This document shows, piece after piece, positions 7,918 through 16,936 of a stretch of DNA of 64,000 nucleotides. Source of the stretch: Croceibacterium_B sp963783195 (GTDB lineage: Bacteria > Pseudomonadota > Alphaproteobacteria > Sphingomonadales > Sphingomonadaceae); assembly GCA_963783195.1 (NCBI GenBank), contig CAWAMV010000004.1:806001-870000 (forward strand), read 5' to 3'. The translations under genes were made by a program, and so were the position numbers. Position 1 is the stretch's first letter, and the number at the start of each line of letters is the position of its first letter. The notes below the pieces were generated by a model. The model saw only the letters and a program-made list of their open reading frames with translations. It ran no database searches and was not told where the DNA came from.

Positions 7918-9180
7918 ATGCAGGTTCGTCCATTTCACATCATCGCCCTGGCCCTGGCTGGAAGCGGCGCTTTCGCGCTTGCCGGGCCGGCCCTGTCGCA
8001 GGCTGCCGGGGCCAAGACGACGGCGCGCTACACGATCGATGCCGGAACGGTGTCGGGCATGGGCGCCATGAGCGCCGGCGGTGGCGGCGTCGGAGCAATC
8101 CTGGGCGCAATGCGGGGCGGGGCGGCGTCGGCGCTGCACGAGCTGACCCTGCGCCTCGGTTCGGGCACAGCACCGGCCGGCGCCCCGCAGGCTGACCATT
8201 TCGTGCCGCCCGCGGCAGGTATCGGCACGTCGGTCCCGCTGGTCACGCCAAGGCCGACCCCGGGTCCCGACGGGACGCCGGGCATGCCGCCCCAGGCGCA
8301 GATGCCGCGCGGCCGGCTGTTGCTGTTCTGGGGCTGCGGCGAACACGCCCCCGCGGGACAACCAGTGGTGATCGACTTTTCCAAGCTGGCCAAGGGGCAG
8401 GTTCCTCCCGGCCTGTTCGCCAGCGGGCCGAACCTGCCGGAGGACTGGCAGATCACGCAGGCAAACAGCCGGACCTACGGCGAGTGGCCGAACGACCGCG
8501 ATCACAAGACGGTGCCCGCCAACGGCAGCCTGCTCGGCGCGCACAAGATTTCGAGCAACTATGCGCCCGAGATCGCCTTCAACCTGGCCGACGATTTCAT
8601 GCCCGCGCTGAAGCTCGGCTCGCAACCCTTGGCGAGCGGGGCGACCATGCTCGACTGGAACGCGCTGCCAAAGGCGACAGGGTACTACGCCTGGGCGATG
8701 GGGGCGCAGATGGACGGCGGCGGTCAGCCGAAGGACATGGTCTGGTGGACCAGTTCCTCATCGCAGGCGTTCGGCGGGGCGTTGACCGACTGGCTCTCGC
8801 CCGCTGCGGTGGCCAAGCTGGTGGCGGCCAGGACCGTCCTGCCACCGACCCAGACGACCTGCGCCGTGCCGGCCGAGGTCAAACAGGCCGGCGGCGAGAT
8901 GCTGATGACGCAGCTTTATGCCTATGGCCCGCAGGCGGATTTCTCCTACCCGCCGCGCCCGCCCAAGGCGGCGGCCAGCTGGAAGCCGGACTGGATTGCC
9001 CGGGTGCGCTTCAGGGCCAACACGATGACCATGCTCGGGATGCCGGCGATGGGCGGCTTCGATACCTCTGGCAGCGAGGACGAGGATGCCGGGCAGGCTC
9101 CCCCGCCGAAATCGGCCTTGCCGCCATGCAAGGGCGGCATCGCCGGGCGCATCGCGCGCGCGGCGGGGCTGTGCCAGTAA
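7918..9180 (+). CDS. Secreted protein of unknown function
   Basis: 420 residues with a signal peptide (hydrophobic residues 8-27, cleavage near LSQAAG). The mature part begins with a glycine-rich stretch (GAMSAGGGGVGAILGAMRGG) and later has WGCGEHAPAGQPVVIDF, a tryptophan-rich YYAWAMGAQ...MVWWTSSSSQAF segment, and a cysteine-bearing C-terminus (LPPCKGGIAGRIARAAGLCQ). I do not recognise an enzymatic domain. The content suggests a periplasmic or outer-membrane-associated protein. It is monocistronic: a 162-bp gap precedes it and the next gene is convergent. The start follows GAGGGAGCTCGTC with good spacing. Confidence 0.75.
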   Translation: MQVRPFHIIALALAGSGAFALAGPALSQAAGAKTTARYTIDAGTVSGMGAMSAGGGGVGAILGAMRGGAASALHELTLRLGSGTAPAGAPQADHFVPPAAGIGTSVPLVTPRPTPGPDGTPGMPPQAQMPRGRLLLFWGCGEHAPAGQPVVIDFSKLAKGQVPPGLFASGPNLPEDWQITQANSRTYGEWPNDRDHKTVPANGSLLGAHKISSNYAPEIAFNLADDFMPALKLGSQPLASGATMLDWNALPKATGYYAWAMGAQMDGGGQPKDMVWWTSSSSQAFGGALTDWLSPAAVAKLVAARTVLPPTQTTCAVPAEVKQAGGEMLMTQLYAYGPQADFSYPPRPPKAAASWKPDWIARVRFRANTMTMLGMPAMGGFDTSGSEDEDAGQAPPPKSALPPCKGGIAGRIARAAGLCQ

Positions 9181-9204
9181 GTCGGCTGTCGCCGGCGCTG
9201 CGGG

Positions 9205-10782
9205 TCAGGGAAACGTCGGGCTGACCTCCACCTCGACCCTGTCCCCATCCTGCAGCGGGATCACGCCGCGGCCGAAGCGGACGTACCCCAGCGGCGGCCC
9301 TGACAGGTCGGTGTCGTAGCGGCTCTGCACGGCCTTCGGGTCGTAACCCATCCACTCGAGCGTGGTGGGCATAACCTGGCTTGCCGAATGACGGTGCGCC
9401 GAGGGCATGGCAAAGCGGTCGGCGAGGTTGGCCGGCAGAAATGCAAGCAGCGGGACGAGGTATTCCGCCTCGACCTTTTCGGGGCTGCAATGCGGCAGCT
9501 TGCCCGGCGCGAGGTTCTGTCCGTGGTCCGAGGTATACACGACCGCCGCACGGCCCCGGTCCACGCCGCCCAGCAGCGTACGGAAGAAATCCCGCTTCGA
9601 GTAGGCGAGCGCCGCGCGGTACTGCTCGATCTCGGGTGCATCGGCGGGGAGCGTGCCGGGCGGAAAGTGGTCACGGTACTGGAAGTGCACGCCGCGCAGG
9701 ACGACGTAGGTAAAGGTCCGTCCGGGCGATTTCATCTGCCGGTTGAGGAAGGCTGCGATCTGCCGGTCGGTGTCGATCCCGCCTGCCATCGATCGCACGT
9801 GGTCGATCAATGCCCGCTCGGGCGCAAGCAGCAGGTTCTGCGGTGCACCGCTGGTCTGCCCATCGATGAGCATGGTGCGATAGCCTGCCTTCCTGGCGTA
9901 GGCCCAGACCGAAGGCGCGCGGCGCAGGTCAAGCTGCGGCCCGGCATGGCGCACATCGACCCCGCTCCTGAGCGCGAGGTTGGCCGGCGCGCTGCAATTG
10001 CCGAGGCTCACGGCCTCGCCGAAATCGACCGGCTCGAAGGGGGCGGCCGAAGGGAGCACGACCTGCGCGAACGGACCGCGGGCGACGCTCTCGTCGACCA
10101 GCCAGACGATGTGATCCGGCGTCCCGGCCGTCGCCGGGACCAGTTTCACCGGCGCGCGCGGCGGCGGCGGCGGCGCGCCGAGTACCTCGTAGCCGAGGTG
10201 GTACAGGTTGCGTTCCGAACCGGTGGCGAGGGGCCAGCCGGTTGTCGCCGCGAGCAGGCTCGGGGCGAGCAACAGCGCGAGGCCTGCTGGCAGGACCACG
10301 CTGCCCGCCGGCAGTGCGGCATTCTCGCGCAGAAAATGCCGCGCCCCGGCGAAGAGCGCCACGGCGACGAGCGCCTGCAACGCCGCCCAGGCCAGCAGCC
10401 CCCCGAATTCGCCCGCCGCCTGGCCCGCCTGCCGCGCCTCCGCAAGCATCCACGAAAGCCGGGCGGCGTTGAGCGTATCGTTGACCGTCTGCCCGTAGCC
10501 CAGGTTGACCGTGATCGAGACGGCGGCCAGCGCCAGCGCGGGGACGAACCAGCGGCGCGGCAGCAGCCATGTCGCGCCGAGCCAGCAGGCGGCCTGCGCC
10601 GCCAGCCAGCCGAAATTCGCCAGCGCCCGCGCGTGGTCGTTCGCGGCCCAGCGATAGAGCACGTAATGCGTCAGCTGGAAGCGGTTGGCCACGGCATAGG
10701 CGAGCGCGAACACCGCCACGCCCGCGAGGGCGCGCGACCAGGACACCGTGGGCGTCCGGGACCGGGGCAACGGCTTCGTCAC
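9205..10782 (-). CDS. Membrane-anchored sulfatase/phosphoethanolamine-transferase-like protein
   Basis: 525 residues. About five hydrophobic segments occupy the first 210 residues, followed by a periplasmic alkaline-phosphatase-fold domain. VWLVDESV resembles the metal-binding start of EptA/OpgE-type transferases, NCSAPANLALRSG is a plausible nucleophile region, and YTSDHGQNL supplies the C-terminal Asp-His pair. Relatives move phosphoethanolamine or glycerol phosphate onto lipid A or glycans. The nucleophile would be Ser rather than Thr, so activity is less certain. It is transcribed convergently with the preceding secreted-protein gene and divergently from the nitronate monooxygenase gene. 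Confidence 0.75.
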   Translation of the reverse strand: MTKPLPRSRTPTVSWSRALAGVAVFALAYAVANRFQLTHYVLYRWAANDHARALANFGWLAAQAACWLGATWLLPRRWFVPALALAAVSITVNLGYGQTVNDTLNAARLSWMLAEARQAGQAAGEFGGLLAWAALQALVAVALFAGARHFLRENAALPAGSVVLPAGLALLLAPSLLAATTGWPLATGSERNLYHLGYEVLGAPPPPPRAPVKLVPATAGTPDHIVWLVDESVARGPFAQVVLPSAAPFEPVDFGEAVSLGNCSAPANLALRSGVDVRHAGPQLDLRRAPSVWAYARKAGYRTMLIDGQTSGAPQNLLLAPERALIDHVRSMAGGIDTDRQIAAFLNRQMKSPGRTFTYVVLRGVHFQYRDHFPPGTLPADAPEIEQYRAALAYSKRDFFRTLLGGVDRGRAAVVYTSDHGQNLAPGKLPHCSPEKVEAEYLVPLLAFLPANLADRFAMPSAHRHSASQVMPTTLEWMGYDPKAVQSRYDTDLSGPPLGYVRFGRGVIPLQDGDRVEVEVSPTFP

Positions 10783-10841
10783 GCAGCCGGGCCTAGCAAA
10801 TCCGCTTTGAGAAACGCTTACCGGCCCCTAAGCCGCCGCCC

Positions 10842-11852
10842 ATGACAGCATATCCCAAGACGCAGCACCTGATGGCACGGGGCTGCGAATTCCTCGGCAC
10901 CGAATACGCGATCCTGTGCGGCGCGATGAGCTGGGTGTCCGAACGCAACCTCGTCTCGGCGATCAGCAACGCGGGCGGTTTCGGCGTGATCGCCTGCGGA
11001 GCGATGACCCCCGACCTGCTCGATGCCGAGATCGCCGGGACCAGGGCGCTGACCGACAAGCCGTTCGGCGTGAACCTCATCACCATGCATCCCGACCTGT
11101 TCGAACTGATCGAGGTCTGTGGGCGCCACGGCGTGGGCCACGTCGTGCTGGCGGGCGGAATCCCGCCCAAGGGCAGCGTCGATGCGATCAAGGCCTTCGG
11201 CGCCAAGGTCATCGTCTTTGCCCCGACGCTGGCGCTGGCGAAAAAGCTGCTCCGAAGCGGCGGCGACGCGCTGGTGATCGAGGGAATGGAGGCGGGCGGC
11301 CATATCGGCCCGGTGGCCACCAGCGTGCTGGCGCAGGAATTTCTTCCCGCGCTTTCGGCCGAGCACCTGGTGTTCGTCGCCGGCGGGATCGGCCGCGGCG
11401 ACATGATCGCCGGCTATCTCGAGATGGGCGCGGTCGGCGTGCAGCTCGGCACCCGCTTCGCCTGCGCTGCCGAATCCATTGCCCACCCCGCTTTCAAGCA
11501 GGCGTTCTTCCGCGCCAACGCGCGCGATGCTGTCGCCAGCGTCCAGCTCGACCCGCGCCTGCCGGTCATCCCGGTCCGCGCGCTGAAGAACAAGGGCACC
11601 GAGGAGTTCACCGCCAAGCAGCGCGAGGTCGCCCTGCTGCTCGACCAGGGCAGCGTCGACATGGCCGAGGCACAACTCAGGATCGAGCGCTTCTGGGCCG
11701 GCGCCCTGCGCCGCGCGGTGATCGACGGCGACGTTGAGAGCGGCAGCCTGATGGCCGGCCAGTCGGTCGGCATGGTCACCGCCGAGGAGCCGGTCGCCGA
11801 CATCGTCGCCAGCCTCATGGCAGAAAGCGAAGCGGCGCTGACCCGCCGGTGA
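10842..11852 (+). CDS. Nitronate monooxygenase (2-nitropropane dioxygenase family)
   Basis: 336 residues in an FMN-binding TIM barrel. The N-terminal GAMSWVSERNLVSAISNAGGFGVIACGAM is typical of the family, with a central GMEAGGHIGPVATSVL loop and a FVAGGIGRGDMIAGYLEMGAVGVQLGTRF phosphate-binding motif. Members oxidise alkyl nitronates or propionate 3-nitronate, or act as enoyl reductases (FabK branch); the GGHIG motif favours the nitronate monooxygenase side. Its stop overlaps the start of the following GST gene (GTGA, 4 bp), so the pair is translationally coupled. The physiological substrate is unknown. Confidence 0.85.
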   Translation: MTAYPKTQHLMARGCEFLGTEYAILCGAMSWVSERNLVSAISNAGGFGVIACGAMTPDLLDAEIAGTRALTDKPFGVNLITMHPDLFELIEVCGRHGVGHVVLAGGIPPKGSVDAIKAFGAKVIVFAPTLALAKKLLRSGGDALVIEGMEAGGHIGPVATSVLAQEFLPALSAEHLVFVAGGIGRGDMIAGYLEMGAVGVQLGTRFACAAESIAHPAFKQAFFRANARDAVASVQLDPRLPVIPVRALKNKGTEEFTAKQREVALLLDQGSVDMAEAQLRIERFWAGALRRAVIDGDVESGSLMAGQSVGMVTAEEPVADIVASLMAESEAALTRR

Positions 11853-12652
11853 GCGACACGCCCGAGCTCTGGCACCACGGCTCCTCGGTCTGCGCGGCCA
11901 AGGTCCGGCTGGCGCTGGAAGAGAAGGGCGTGGCCTGGAAGGGCCGCTATGTCGACATCCTCGCCGGCGAGCAGTTCGCGCCGGAGTTCCTCGCGCGCAA
12001 CCCGCGCGCCGCGGTGCCGGTGCTGGTGCATCGGGGCGAGGCCATCGTCGAAAGCGCGGTGATCTGCGAATATGTCGACCAGGTCTTCGACGGTCCGGCG
12101 CTGCGCCCGGCCGATGCGGTGGGACAGGCGCGGATGCGGGTCTGGACCAAGCGCGTCGACGAGGAAGTGCATCCTGCCGTTCGCCCGCTGACCTACGTCA
12201 CCACCCATCGCCATGCGATCCTCGCGCGCGGACCCGCGGCGGTCGAAGAGCACATCGGGAGCGATCCCCACCCCGGCTGGCGGGCGCGCAAGCGCCGCTG
12301 GATCGAGCAGGGTTTCGACGCGCCCGACGTCGCCGAGGCGCTGGACACCTTCGTGCGGCTGCTGCGCGACATGGAGCAAGCGCTGGCCATGCAAGAGTGG
12401 CTGGCGGGAGGCGCCTGGACGCTCGCCGACGGCGCGCTGACGCCCTATCTCAATCGCCTCACCATGCTCGGTCTCGCAACCTTGTGGGACGATCTGCCCC
12501 GGGTCGAGGAATGGTGGCGCTGCGTGCGCGCCCGGCCGACCTTCGGCCCGGCGATCGAAGCCTACCTCCCGGACGACTTGCGGCAACGGATGCTGGCCGA
12601 TGGGGCGCGTGCGGCGCCCGCCTTCGCGCGGCTGCTGGCCGATCTCGGCTGA
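11849..12652 (+). CDS. Glutathione S-transferase family protein
   Basis: 267 residues, GTG start overlapping the preceding stop by 4 bp. The N-terminal thioredoxin-fold domain begins LWHHGSSVCAAKVRLALEEKGVAW, with a Ser/Cys pair near the glutathione site and AVPVLVHRGEAIVESAVICEYVD as the cis-proline and glutathione-binding region. A helical C-terminal domain follows. It lacks the ANSxK segment of the LigF-like GSTs at 24175 and 31378, so it belongs to a different GST class. Coupling with a nitronate-type flavin enzyme suggests joint action on an electrophilic substrate; this is inferred from the overlap only. Confidence 0.85.
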   Translation: MSDTPELWHHGSSVCAAKVRLALEEKGVAWKGRYVDILAGEQFAPEFLARNPRAAVPVLVHRGEAIVESAVICEYVDQVFDGPALRPADAVGQARMRVWTKRVDEEVHPAVRPLTYVTTHRHAILARGPAAVEEHIGSDPHPGWRARKRRWIEQGFDAPDVAEALDTFVRLLRDMEQALAMQEWLAGGAWTLADGALTPYLNRLTMLGLATLWDDLPRVEEWWRCVRARPTFGPAIEAYLPDDLRQRMLADGARAAPAFARLLADLG

Positions 12653-12667
12653 CCGTTCGTTTCCAAC

Positions 12668-12683
12668 ATTACCGATTGGTAAT
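12668..12683. promoter_or_regulatory. Palindrome ATTACC-N4-GGTAAT, possible operator
   Basis: A perfect 6-bp inverted repeat spaced by GATT lies in the 103-bp gap before the DUF2231-like gene, at a typical operator distance from its start. It is unlike the TTGTA-type palindromes elsewhere in the window. No regulator gene is adjacent. Confidence 0.4.
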
Positions 12684-12755
12684 CCGGGGCAAGAAACCCT
12701 CGCAGGTCCCGTTCGTTGGGCAGGGGAACGACCAGAAAACCAAAGCGAGATAGCC

Positions 12756-13208
12756 ATGGACCGCACATTCCGTCCACGCATCGCAATCGGCGGGGTGCCG
12801 ATCCACGCGATGCTCGTCCCCTTTCCCATCGTCTGCTTCACCGGGGCGATGCTGACCGACATCGTCTATTCGAACACGGCGGTGATGCAGTGGACCAACT
12901 TTTCCGCCTGGTTTCTCGCCTTCGGACTGTTCATGGGCGTGATCGCCGCGCTGTTCGGGCTGATCGATTTTCTTACGGCGCGAGAACGGCCGCGCATCGG
13001 CTGGTTTCACCTGGCCGGCAACGCGGTGATCCTGCTGATCGCGCTGGTGAACAACTTCGTTCATGCCCGCGACGCCTGGACCTCGGTCGTCCCGACAGGA
13101 CTGATCCTGTCGGTCGTGACCGTGCTGCTGATGGTGGTCACCGGCTTCCTCGGCCACCGCATGGCCTACCGCCATGTGGCCGAAGTGCGAGCGGAGGTGC
13201 GACCGTGA
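12756..13208 (+). CDS. DUF2231-like four-helix inner-membrane protein
   Basis: 150 residues with about four transmembrane segments (near 20-40, 50-70, 85-105, 115-135). The N-terminal GGVPIHAMLVPFPIVCFTGAMLTDIVY is typical of DUF2231 proteins, with the conserved His in the first helix. An in-frame upstream extension overlaps the GST gene and is not credible. The stop overlaps the next start (GTGA), so it is coupled to the sorbosone dehydrogenase-like lipoprotein. DUF2231 proteins often neighbour PQQ or cytochrome-linked dehydrogenases, which suggests an electron-transfer or heme-related role. That is a context inference. Confidence 0.85.
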   Translation: MDRTFRPRIAIGGVPIHAMLVPFPIVCFTGAMLTDIVYSNTAVMQWTNFSAWFLAFGLFMGVIAALFGLIDFLTARERPRIGWFHLAGNAVILLIALVNNFVHARDAWTSVVPTGLILSVVTVLLMVVTGFLGHRMAYRHVAEVRAEVRP

Positions 13209-14554
13209 ACGCAAGAATGCTGATCGCGGCCAGCCTCGCCGCGCTTTCGCTCGCCGGCTGCTCGAAGGAGCTCATCGACCCTTCGCGGCAGTATGGCGAC
13301 GATCCCTATCTGCCCAATGCCGAGCAGTTCCTGTTTCCGCCGATGGACATCGCCAACCCCGTGGGCTGGAAAGACGGCAAGATGCCGACGGTGCCGGCAG
13401 GCTTTACCATTACGCCCTTCGCCACCAACATGGCAGGACCGCGGCGGGTGCTGGCGCTCGACAACGGCGACGTGCTGGTGGTCGAATCCGGCGGCCCCGG
13501 GATCGAGCCGGTGAAGCGGCCCAAGGACATCATCTTCGGCATCGTCATCGGCGCTGCGCACGGCGATACGGAGCCGGGCAACGATCTCGTGCTGCTGCGC
13601 GATACCGACGGCGATGGCCGGGCGGACAAGCGCGCGGTGCTGGCGAAGAACCTCGATTCCCCGTTCGGCATCGTCGTGCACGGCGGCTATCTCTACGTTG
13701 CCGAGACGGGCGCCATCCTGCGCTGGGACTACACGCCCGGCCAGACCTCGCTCGGCAAGCCGGTCAAGCTCACCGACCTGCCCAAGGGCGAGATCGACCA
13801 CCACTGGACGAAGGACCTGGCGATCAGCCCGGACGGTTCGATGCTCTACGCCAGCGTCGGGTCGAATTCGAACATCACCGAAAACGGCATGCAAGCCGAG
13901 CGCGGCCGTGCGGCAATCTATCAGGTCCATCCCGAGGATGGGGCAAAGCGCATCTATGCCGAGGGCCTGCGCAATCCCAATGGCCTGACTTTCAATCCCA
14001 CGACCGGGGAACTGTGGACCGTCGTCAACGAGCGGGACGAGCTGGGCAACGATCTGGTGCCCGATTACATGACGCATGTTCAGGAAGGGGCGTTCTACGG
14101 CTGGCCGTGGAGCTACTACGGCCAGCACGTCGACCGGCGGGTGAAGCCCGAGCGGCCCGACATGGTGAGGAAGGCGATCAAGCCGGATTATTCGCTCTCC
14201 TCGCACGTTGCCCCGCTCGGGCTGGTGTTCGAAGACGGTTCGGGGTTCCCCGCTCCCTACAAGGGCGGCGCCTTCATCGGCGAGCATGGCAGCTGGGACC
14301 GGACGAAACCCAACGGCTATGAAGTCGCGTTCGTCCCCTTCAGCGGCGGCCGGCCCAATGGCAAGGCGCAGACCTTCGTCGGCGGCTTCATGGGCAAGGA
14401 CGGGACTTTCGGGCGACCCGTCGGCGTCTCTTTCGACAGCACCGGGGCGCTGCTTGTGGCGGACGACCTGGGTAACGCGATCTGGCGCATCGCTGCAAAA
14501 TCTCCGGCCCGGCAAACCGGAAATACTGGTGCACGGGGGACATCGTCGGGCTAG
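13205..14554 (+). CDS. PQQ-type sorbosone dehydrogenase-like lipoprotein
   Basis: 449 residues, GTG start overlapping the preceding stop. The lipobox LAGC (Cys-20) predicts a lipidated periplasmic protein. The rest is a beta-propeller of the soluble glucose/sorbosone dehydrogenase type (LRNPNGLTFNPTTGELWTVVNERDELGNDLVPDYMTHVQEGAFYGWPWSYYG; later SSHVAPLGLVFEDG). Members oxidise aldehydes or sugars with PQQ in the periplasm. The DUF2231 membrane protein encoded just upstream may pass on electrons. No pqq biosynthesis genes are seen in the window. Family assignment is good; the substrate is unknown, and PQQ use is not proven for every member. Confidence 0.82.
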   Translation: MNARMLIAASLAALSLAGCSKELIDPSRQYGDDPYLPNAEQFLFPPMDIANPVGWKDGKMPTVPAGFTITPFATNMAGPRRVLALDNGDVLVVESGGPGIEPVKRPKDIIFGIVIGAAHGDTEPGNDLVLLRDTDGDGRADKRAVLAKNLDSPFGIVVHGGYLYVAETGAILRWDYTPGQTSLGKPVKLTDLPKGEIDHHWTKDLAISPDGSMLYASVGSNSNITENGMQAERGRAAIYQVHPEDGAKRIYAEGLRNPNGLTFNPTTGELWTVVNERDELGNDLVPDYMTHVQEGAFYGWPWSYYGQHVDRRVKPERPDMVRKAIKPDYSLSSHVAPLGLVFEDGSGFPAPYKGGAFIGEHGSWDRTKPNGYEVAFVPFSGGRPNGKAQTFVGGFMGKDGTFGRPVGVSFDSTGALLVADDLGNAIWRIAAKSPARQTGNTGARGTSSG

Positions 14555-14599
14555 TCTCCGCCCAAGCGCCTGCGGCGCATGAACGAGGAGGGAACCCTG

Positions 14600-16000
14600 A
14601 TGAAGTTTGAACGGCTCAACCCGGTCACCGGAGAGGTCGCGTCGAGCGCGGCGGCGATGAAGGCGGGGGACATCCCCGCAGTCGCGGAAAAGGCGCAGGA
14701 AGGCTTTGCCGCCTGGTCGAAGCTGGGCCCCAATGCGCGGCGCGCGGTGCTGAACAAGGCAGCCGATGCGCTGATGGCGAAGAAGGATGATTTCGTCGCC
14801 GCGATGATGGGCGAGATCGGCGCGACCGCCGGCTGGGCCATGTTCAACCTCGCGCTCGCCGCCGGAATGGTGCGCGAGGCGGCGTCGTTGACCACGCAGA
14901 TCGCGGGCGAGGTCATCCCTTCGGATCACGAGGGCACGATCGCCATGGCGCTGCGCGAACCGGTCGGGGTGCTGCTCGGCATCGCGCCGTGGAACGCGCC
15001 CATCATCCTGGGCGTGCGGGCCATCGCGGTGCCGCTCGCGTGTGGCAACGCGGTCATTCTCAAGGCCAGCGAAACATGCCCCCAAACCCACGCCCTGATC
15101 GTCGAGGCGTTCGCCGAGGCGGGCTTCCCCGAAGGCACGGTGAACTTGGTCACCAATGCTCCCGAGGATGCCGCCGAAGTGGTCGGCGCGCTGATCGATG
15201 CGCCCCAGGTGCGGCGGATCAACTTCACCGGCTCGACCGCGGTCGGGCGGATCATCGCCAAGCGCGCGGCCGAACACCTCAAGCCCGTGCTGCTCGAACT
15301 GGGCGGAAAGGCGCCGATGATCGTGCTCGAAGACGCCGATCTCGACGAGGCGGTCAAGGCCGCGGCCTTCGGCGCCTACATGAACCAGGGCCAGATCTGC
15401 ATGTCGACCGAGCGGATCATCGTGGTCGAGAGCGTGGCCGACGAGTTCGCGCGCAAGTTCGCCGCCAAAGTCAAGTCGATGCCGGTCGGCAACCCGGTCG
15501 CGGGCAACACCCCGCTCGGCGCGGTGGTCGACCGGCACACGGTCGACAAGTGCTATGCGCTGATTCAGGACGCCGTCGACAAGGGGGCCGAACTGCTCAC
15601 CGGCGGCGAGACGACCGAGAACGTGCTGATGCCGGCCCACCTCGTCGACAAGGTGACGCCCGACATGAAGCTGTTCCGCGAAGAAAGCTTTGGCCCGGTC
15701 GTTGGCATGGCCCGCGCGCGCGACGAGGCACATGCGATCGAGCTGGCGAACGATACCGAATATGGCCTGTCTTCGGCAGTCTTCACGAAAGACACCGCGC
15801 GTGGGGTCAAGGTCGCGCGGCAGATTCAAGCGGGAATCTGCCACGTGAACGCCAGCACGGTTTCGGATGAGCCGCAGATGCCGTTCGGCGGCATGAAGGC
15901 CAGCGGCTACGGCCGTTTTGGCGGCAAGGCCGGGATCGATGCCTTCACCGAACTGCGCTGGATCACCTTCGAGACCGAGCCCGGTCACTACCCGATCTGA
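14600..16000 (+). CDS. Aldehyde dehydrogenase, vanillin/benzaldehyde dehydrogenase-like
   Basis: 466 residues. The start at 14600 follows GAGGAGGGAACCCTG; an in-frame ATG at 14579 is weaker. Glu233 in LELGGKAPMIVL and Cys267 in NQGQICMSTERIIV are the catalytic pair. The QGQICMSTERI signature and the shorter N-terminus are shared with vanillin dehydrogenases (LigV type) and salicylaldehyde dehydrogenases. Vanillin to vanillate would feed the ligM product encoded about 3 kb away, so a LigV-like role fits. Aromatic-aldehyde preference is likely; the specific substrate is not determined. Confidence 0.8.
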   Translation: MKFERLNPVTGEVASSAAAMKAGDIPAVAEKAQEGFAAWSKLGPNARRAVLNKAADALMAKKDDFVAAMMGEIGATAGWAMFNLALAAGMVREAASLTTQIAGEVIPSDHEGTIAMALREPVGVLLGIAPWNAPIILGVRAIAVPLACGNAVILKASETCPQTHALIVEAFAEAGFPEGTVNLVTNAPEDAAEVVGALIDAPQVRRINFTGSTAVGRIIAKRAAEHLKPVLLELGGKAPMIVLEDADLDEAVKAAAFGAYMNQGQICMSTERIIVVESVADEFARKFAAKVKSMPVGNPVAGNTPLGAVVDRHTVDKCYALIQDAVDKGAELLTGGETTENVLMPAHLVDKVTPDMKLFREESFGPVVGMARARDEAHAIELANDTEYGLSSAVFTKDTARGVKVARQIQAGICHVNASTVSDEPQMPFGGMKASGYGRFGGKAGIDAFTELRWITFETEPGHYPI

Positions 16001-16044
16001 TTCGCCGGCTGCGGATTGGCCTGCAAGTCGAAACATCTGTTTTC

Positions 16045-16073
16045 ACCGCGGGGAACGCAGGACTCCCCGCGGT
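16045..16073 (+). terminator. Strong hairpin after the ALDH gene
   Basis: ACCGCGGGGA (16045-16054) and TCCCCGCGGT (16064-16073) form a perfect 10-bp stem with a 9-base loop, 45 bp after the ALDH stop. It lacks a long T-run. The rest of the gap to 16228 holds a small palindrome, TTGTC-N5-GACAA (16118-16132), which may be an operator. Confidence 0.5.
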
Positions 16074-16227
16074 TGATACTGTCCAGATCACGTAAATTTT
16101 CGTGAGCCGTAAAGGGCTTGTCTGTCGGACAAAGTAAACTTGCAGGAAGGGGCGTGTCGTTTCTCTGGCATTCATGTTTTCGATGTGAAATGTGAACGCA
16201 GCGACCCGATGAGAAAGTAATACCCCT

Positions 16228-16923
16228 ATGGAATTGCGTTTTGTTGCGCTGGCTCCGGCCGCGCTCCTGTCCGCTTGCGCCACCCCCGACATGGCGCTTC
16301 CACCTTCGTTGAGCTCCGCAGCCGGCGAGCGTGTCACGTTCGAACAGATGTCAGGCTGGAATGAGGGCCATTTCATCGCCGGTGAATACAGCGGCGAATA
16401 CCGGCGCACCCTCGATCGCGCGCAGCTCGGCATCGTCAAACTGACGGAAGGGCGCGGCGATTTCTTCGTCGCCGGACCCGGGATATCGAGCACCATCGAA
16501 GGATCGTGCGGAGTGCGTGAAGGGGCGCTGTCGTTCGACGATCTGGAAATCAAGCCGGGCAAGATGGCCTATCGCTGCGACTTCTCCGCCGATGGTCAGC
16601 CGATTCCGGCGCGGTTCGAGGTGCGCGAATCGCGCAAGGGCCTGGCAGAGAACCTCAATCGCTATGCCAGGGTGGGCGAAATCGGCCTCGCCGGACAGGT
16701 GATCCGCTTCCGCTCGGTGCACCACTTTGCCACGCCCACGCTGCCGACGTCGGACCCGCTTGGTTACGTGTTCGAACAGGACGGGAAGCCGGTCGGCGCC
16801 CTGCAGTTGAACGGCAAGCCGGTGCTGACCCTGCCGGCCGGAACCGACATCGACCGGCGCCGGGCCATAATGGTCGCCTCGGTTGCGCTAGCGACGTTCT
16901 GGGATCCTGACGTCGTCGAGTGA
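16228..16923 (+). CDS. Lipoprotein of unknown function
   Basis: 231 residues. The signal region (MELRFVALAPAALLSACATPD) ends in a lipobox around LLSAC, so the mature protein is probably lipid-anchored. The rest is beta-rich, with paired cysteines (EGSCGVREG and MAYRCDF) that could form a disulfide, and a C-terminal RRRAIMVASVALATFWDPDV hydrophobic segment. No known domain is recognised. It stands alone, convergent with the SnoaL-like gene. No function is proposed. Confidence 0.72.
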   Translation: MELRFVALAPAALLSACATPDMALPPSLSSAAGERVTFEQMSGWNEGHFIAGEYSGEYRRTLDRAQLGIVKLTEGRGDFFVAGPGISSTIEGSCGVREGALSFDDLEIKPGKMAYRCDFSADGQPIPARFEVRESRKGLAENLNRYARVGEIGLAGQVIRFRSVHHFATPTLPTSDPLGYVFEQDGKPVGALQLNGKPVLTLPAGTDIDRRRAIMVASVALATFWDPDVVE

Positions 16924-16936
16924 TCGCGGCGCCCGG

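Noticed and set aside
13166..16036. A 956-codon open frame on the minus strand across the DUF2231, sorbosone dehydrogenase and ALDH genes
   Set aside because: It is antisense to three well-supported genes, is His/Arg/Gly-rich without domains, and results from high GC at third codon positions.
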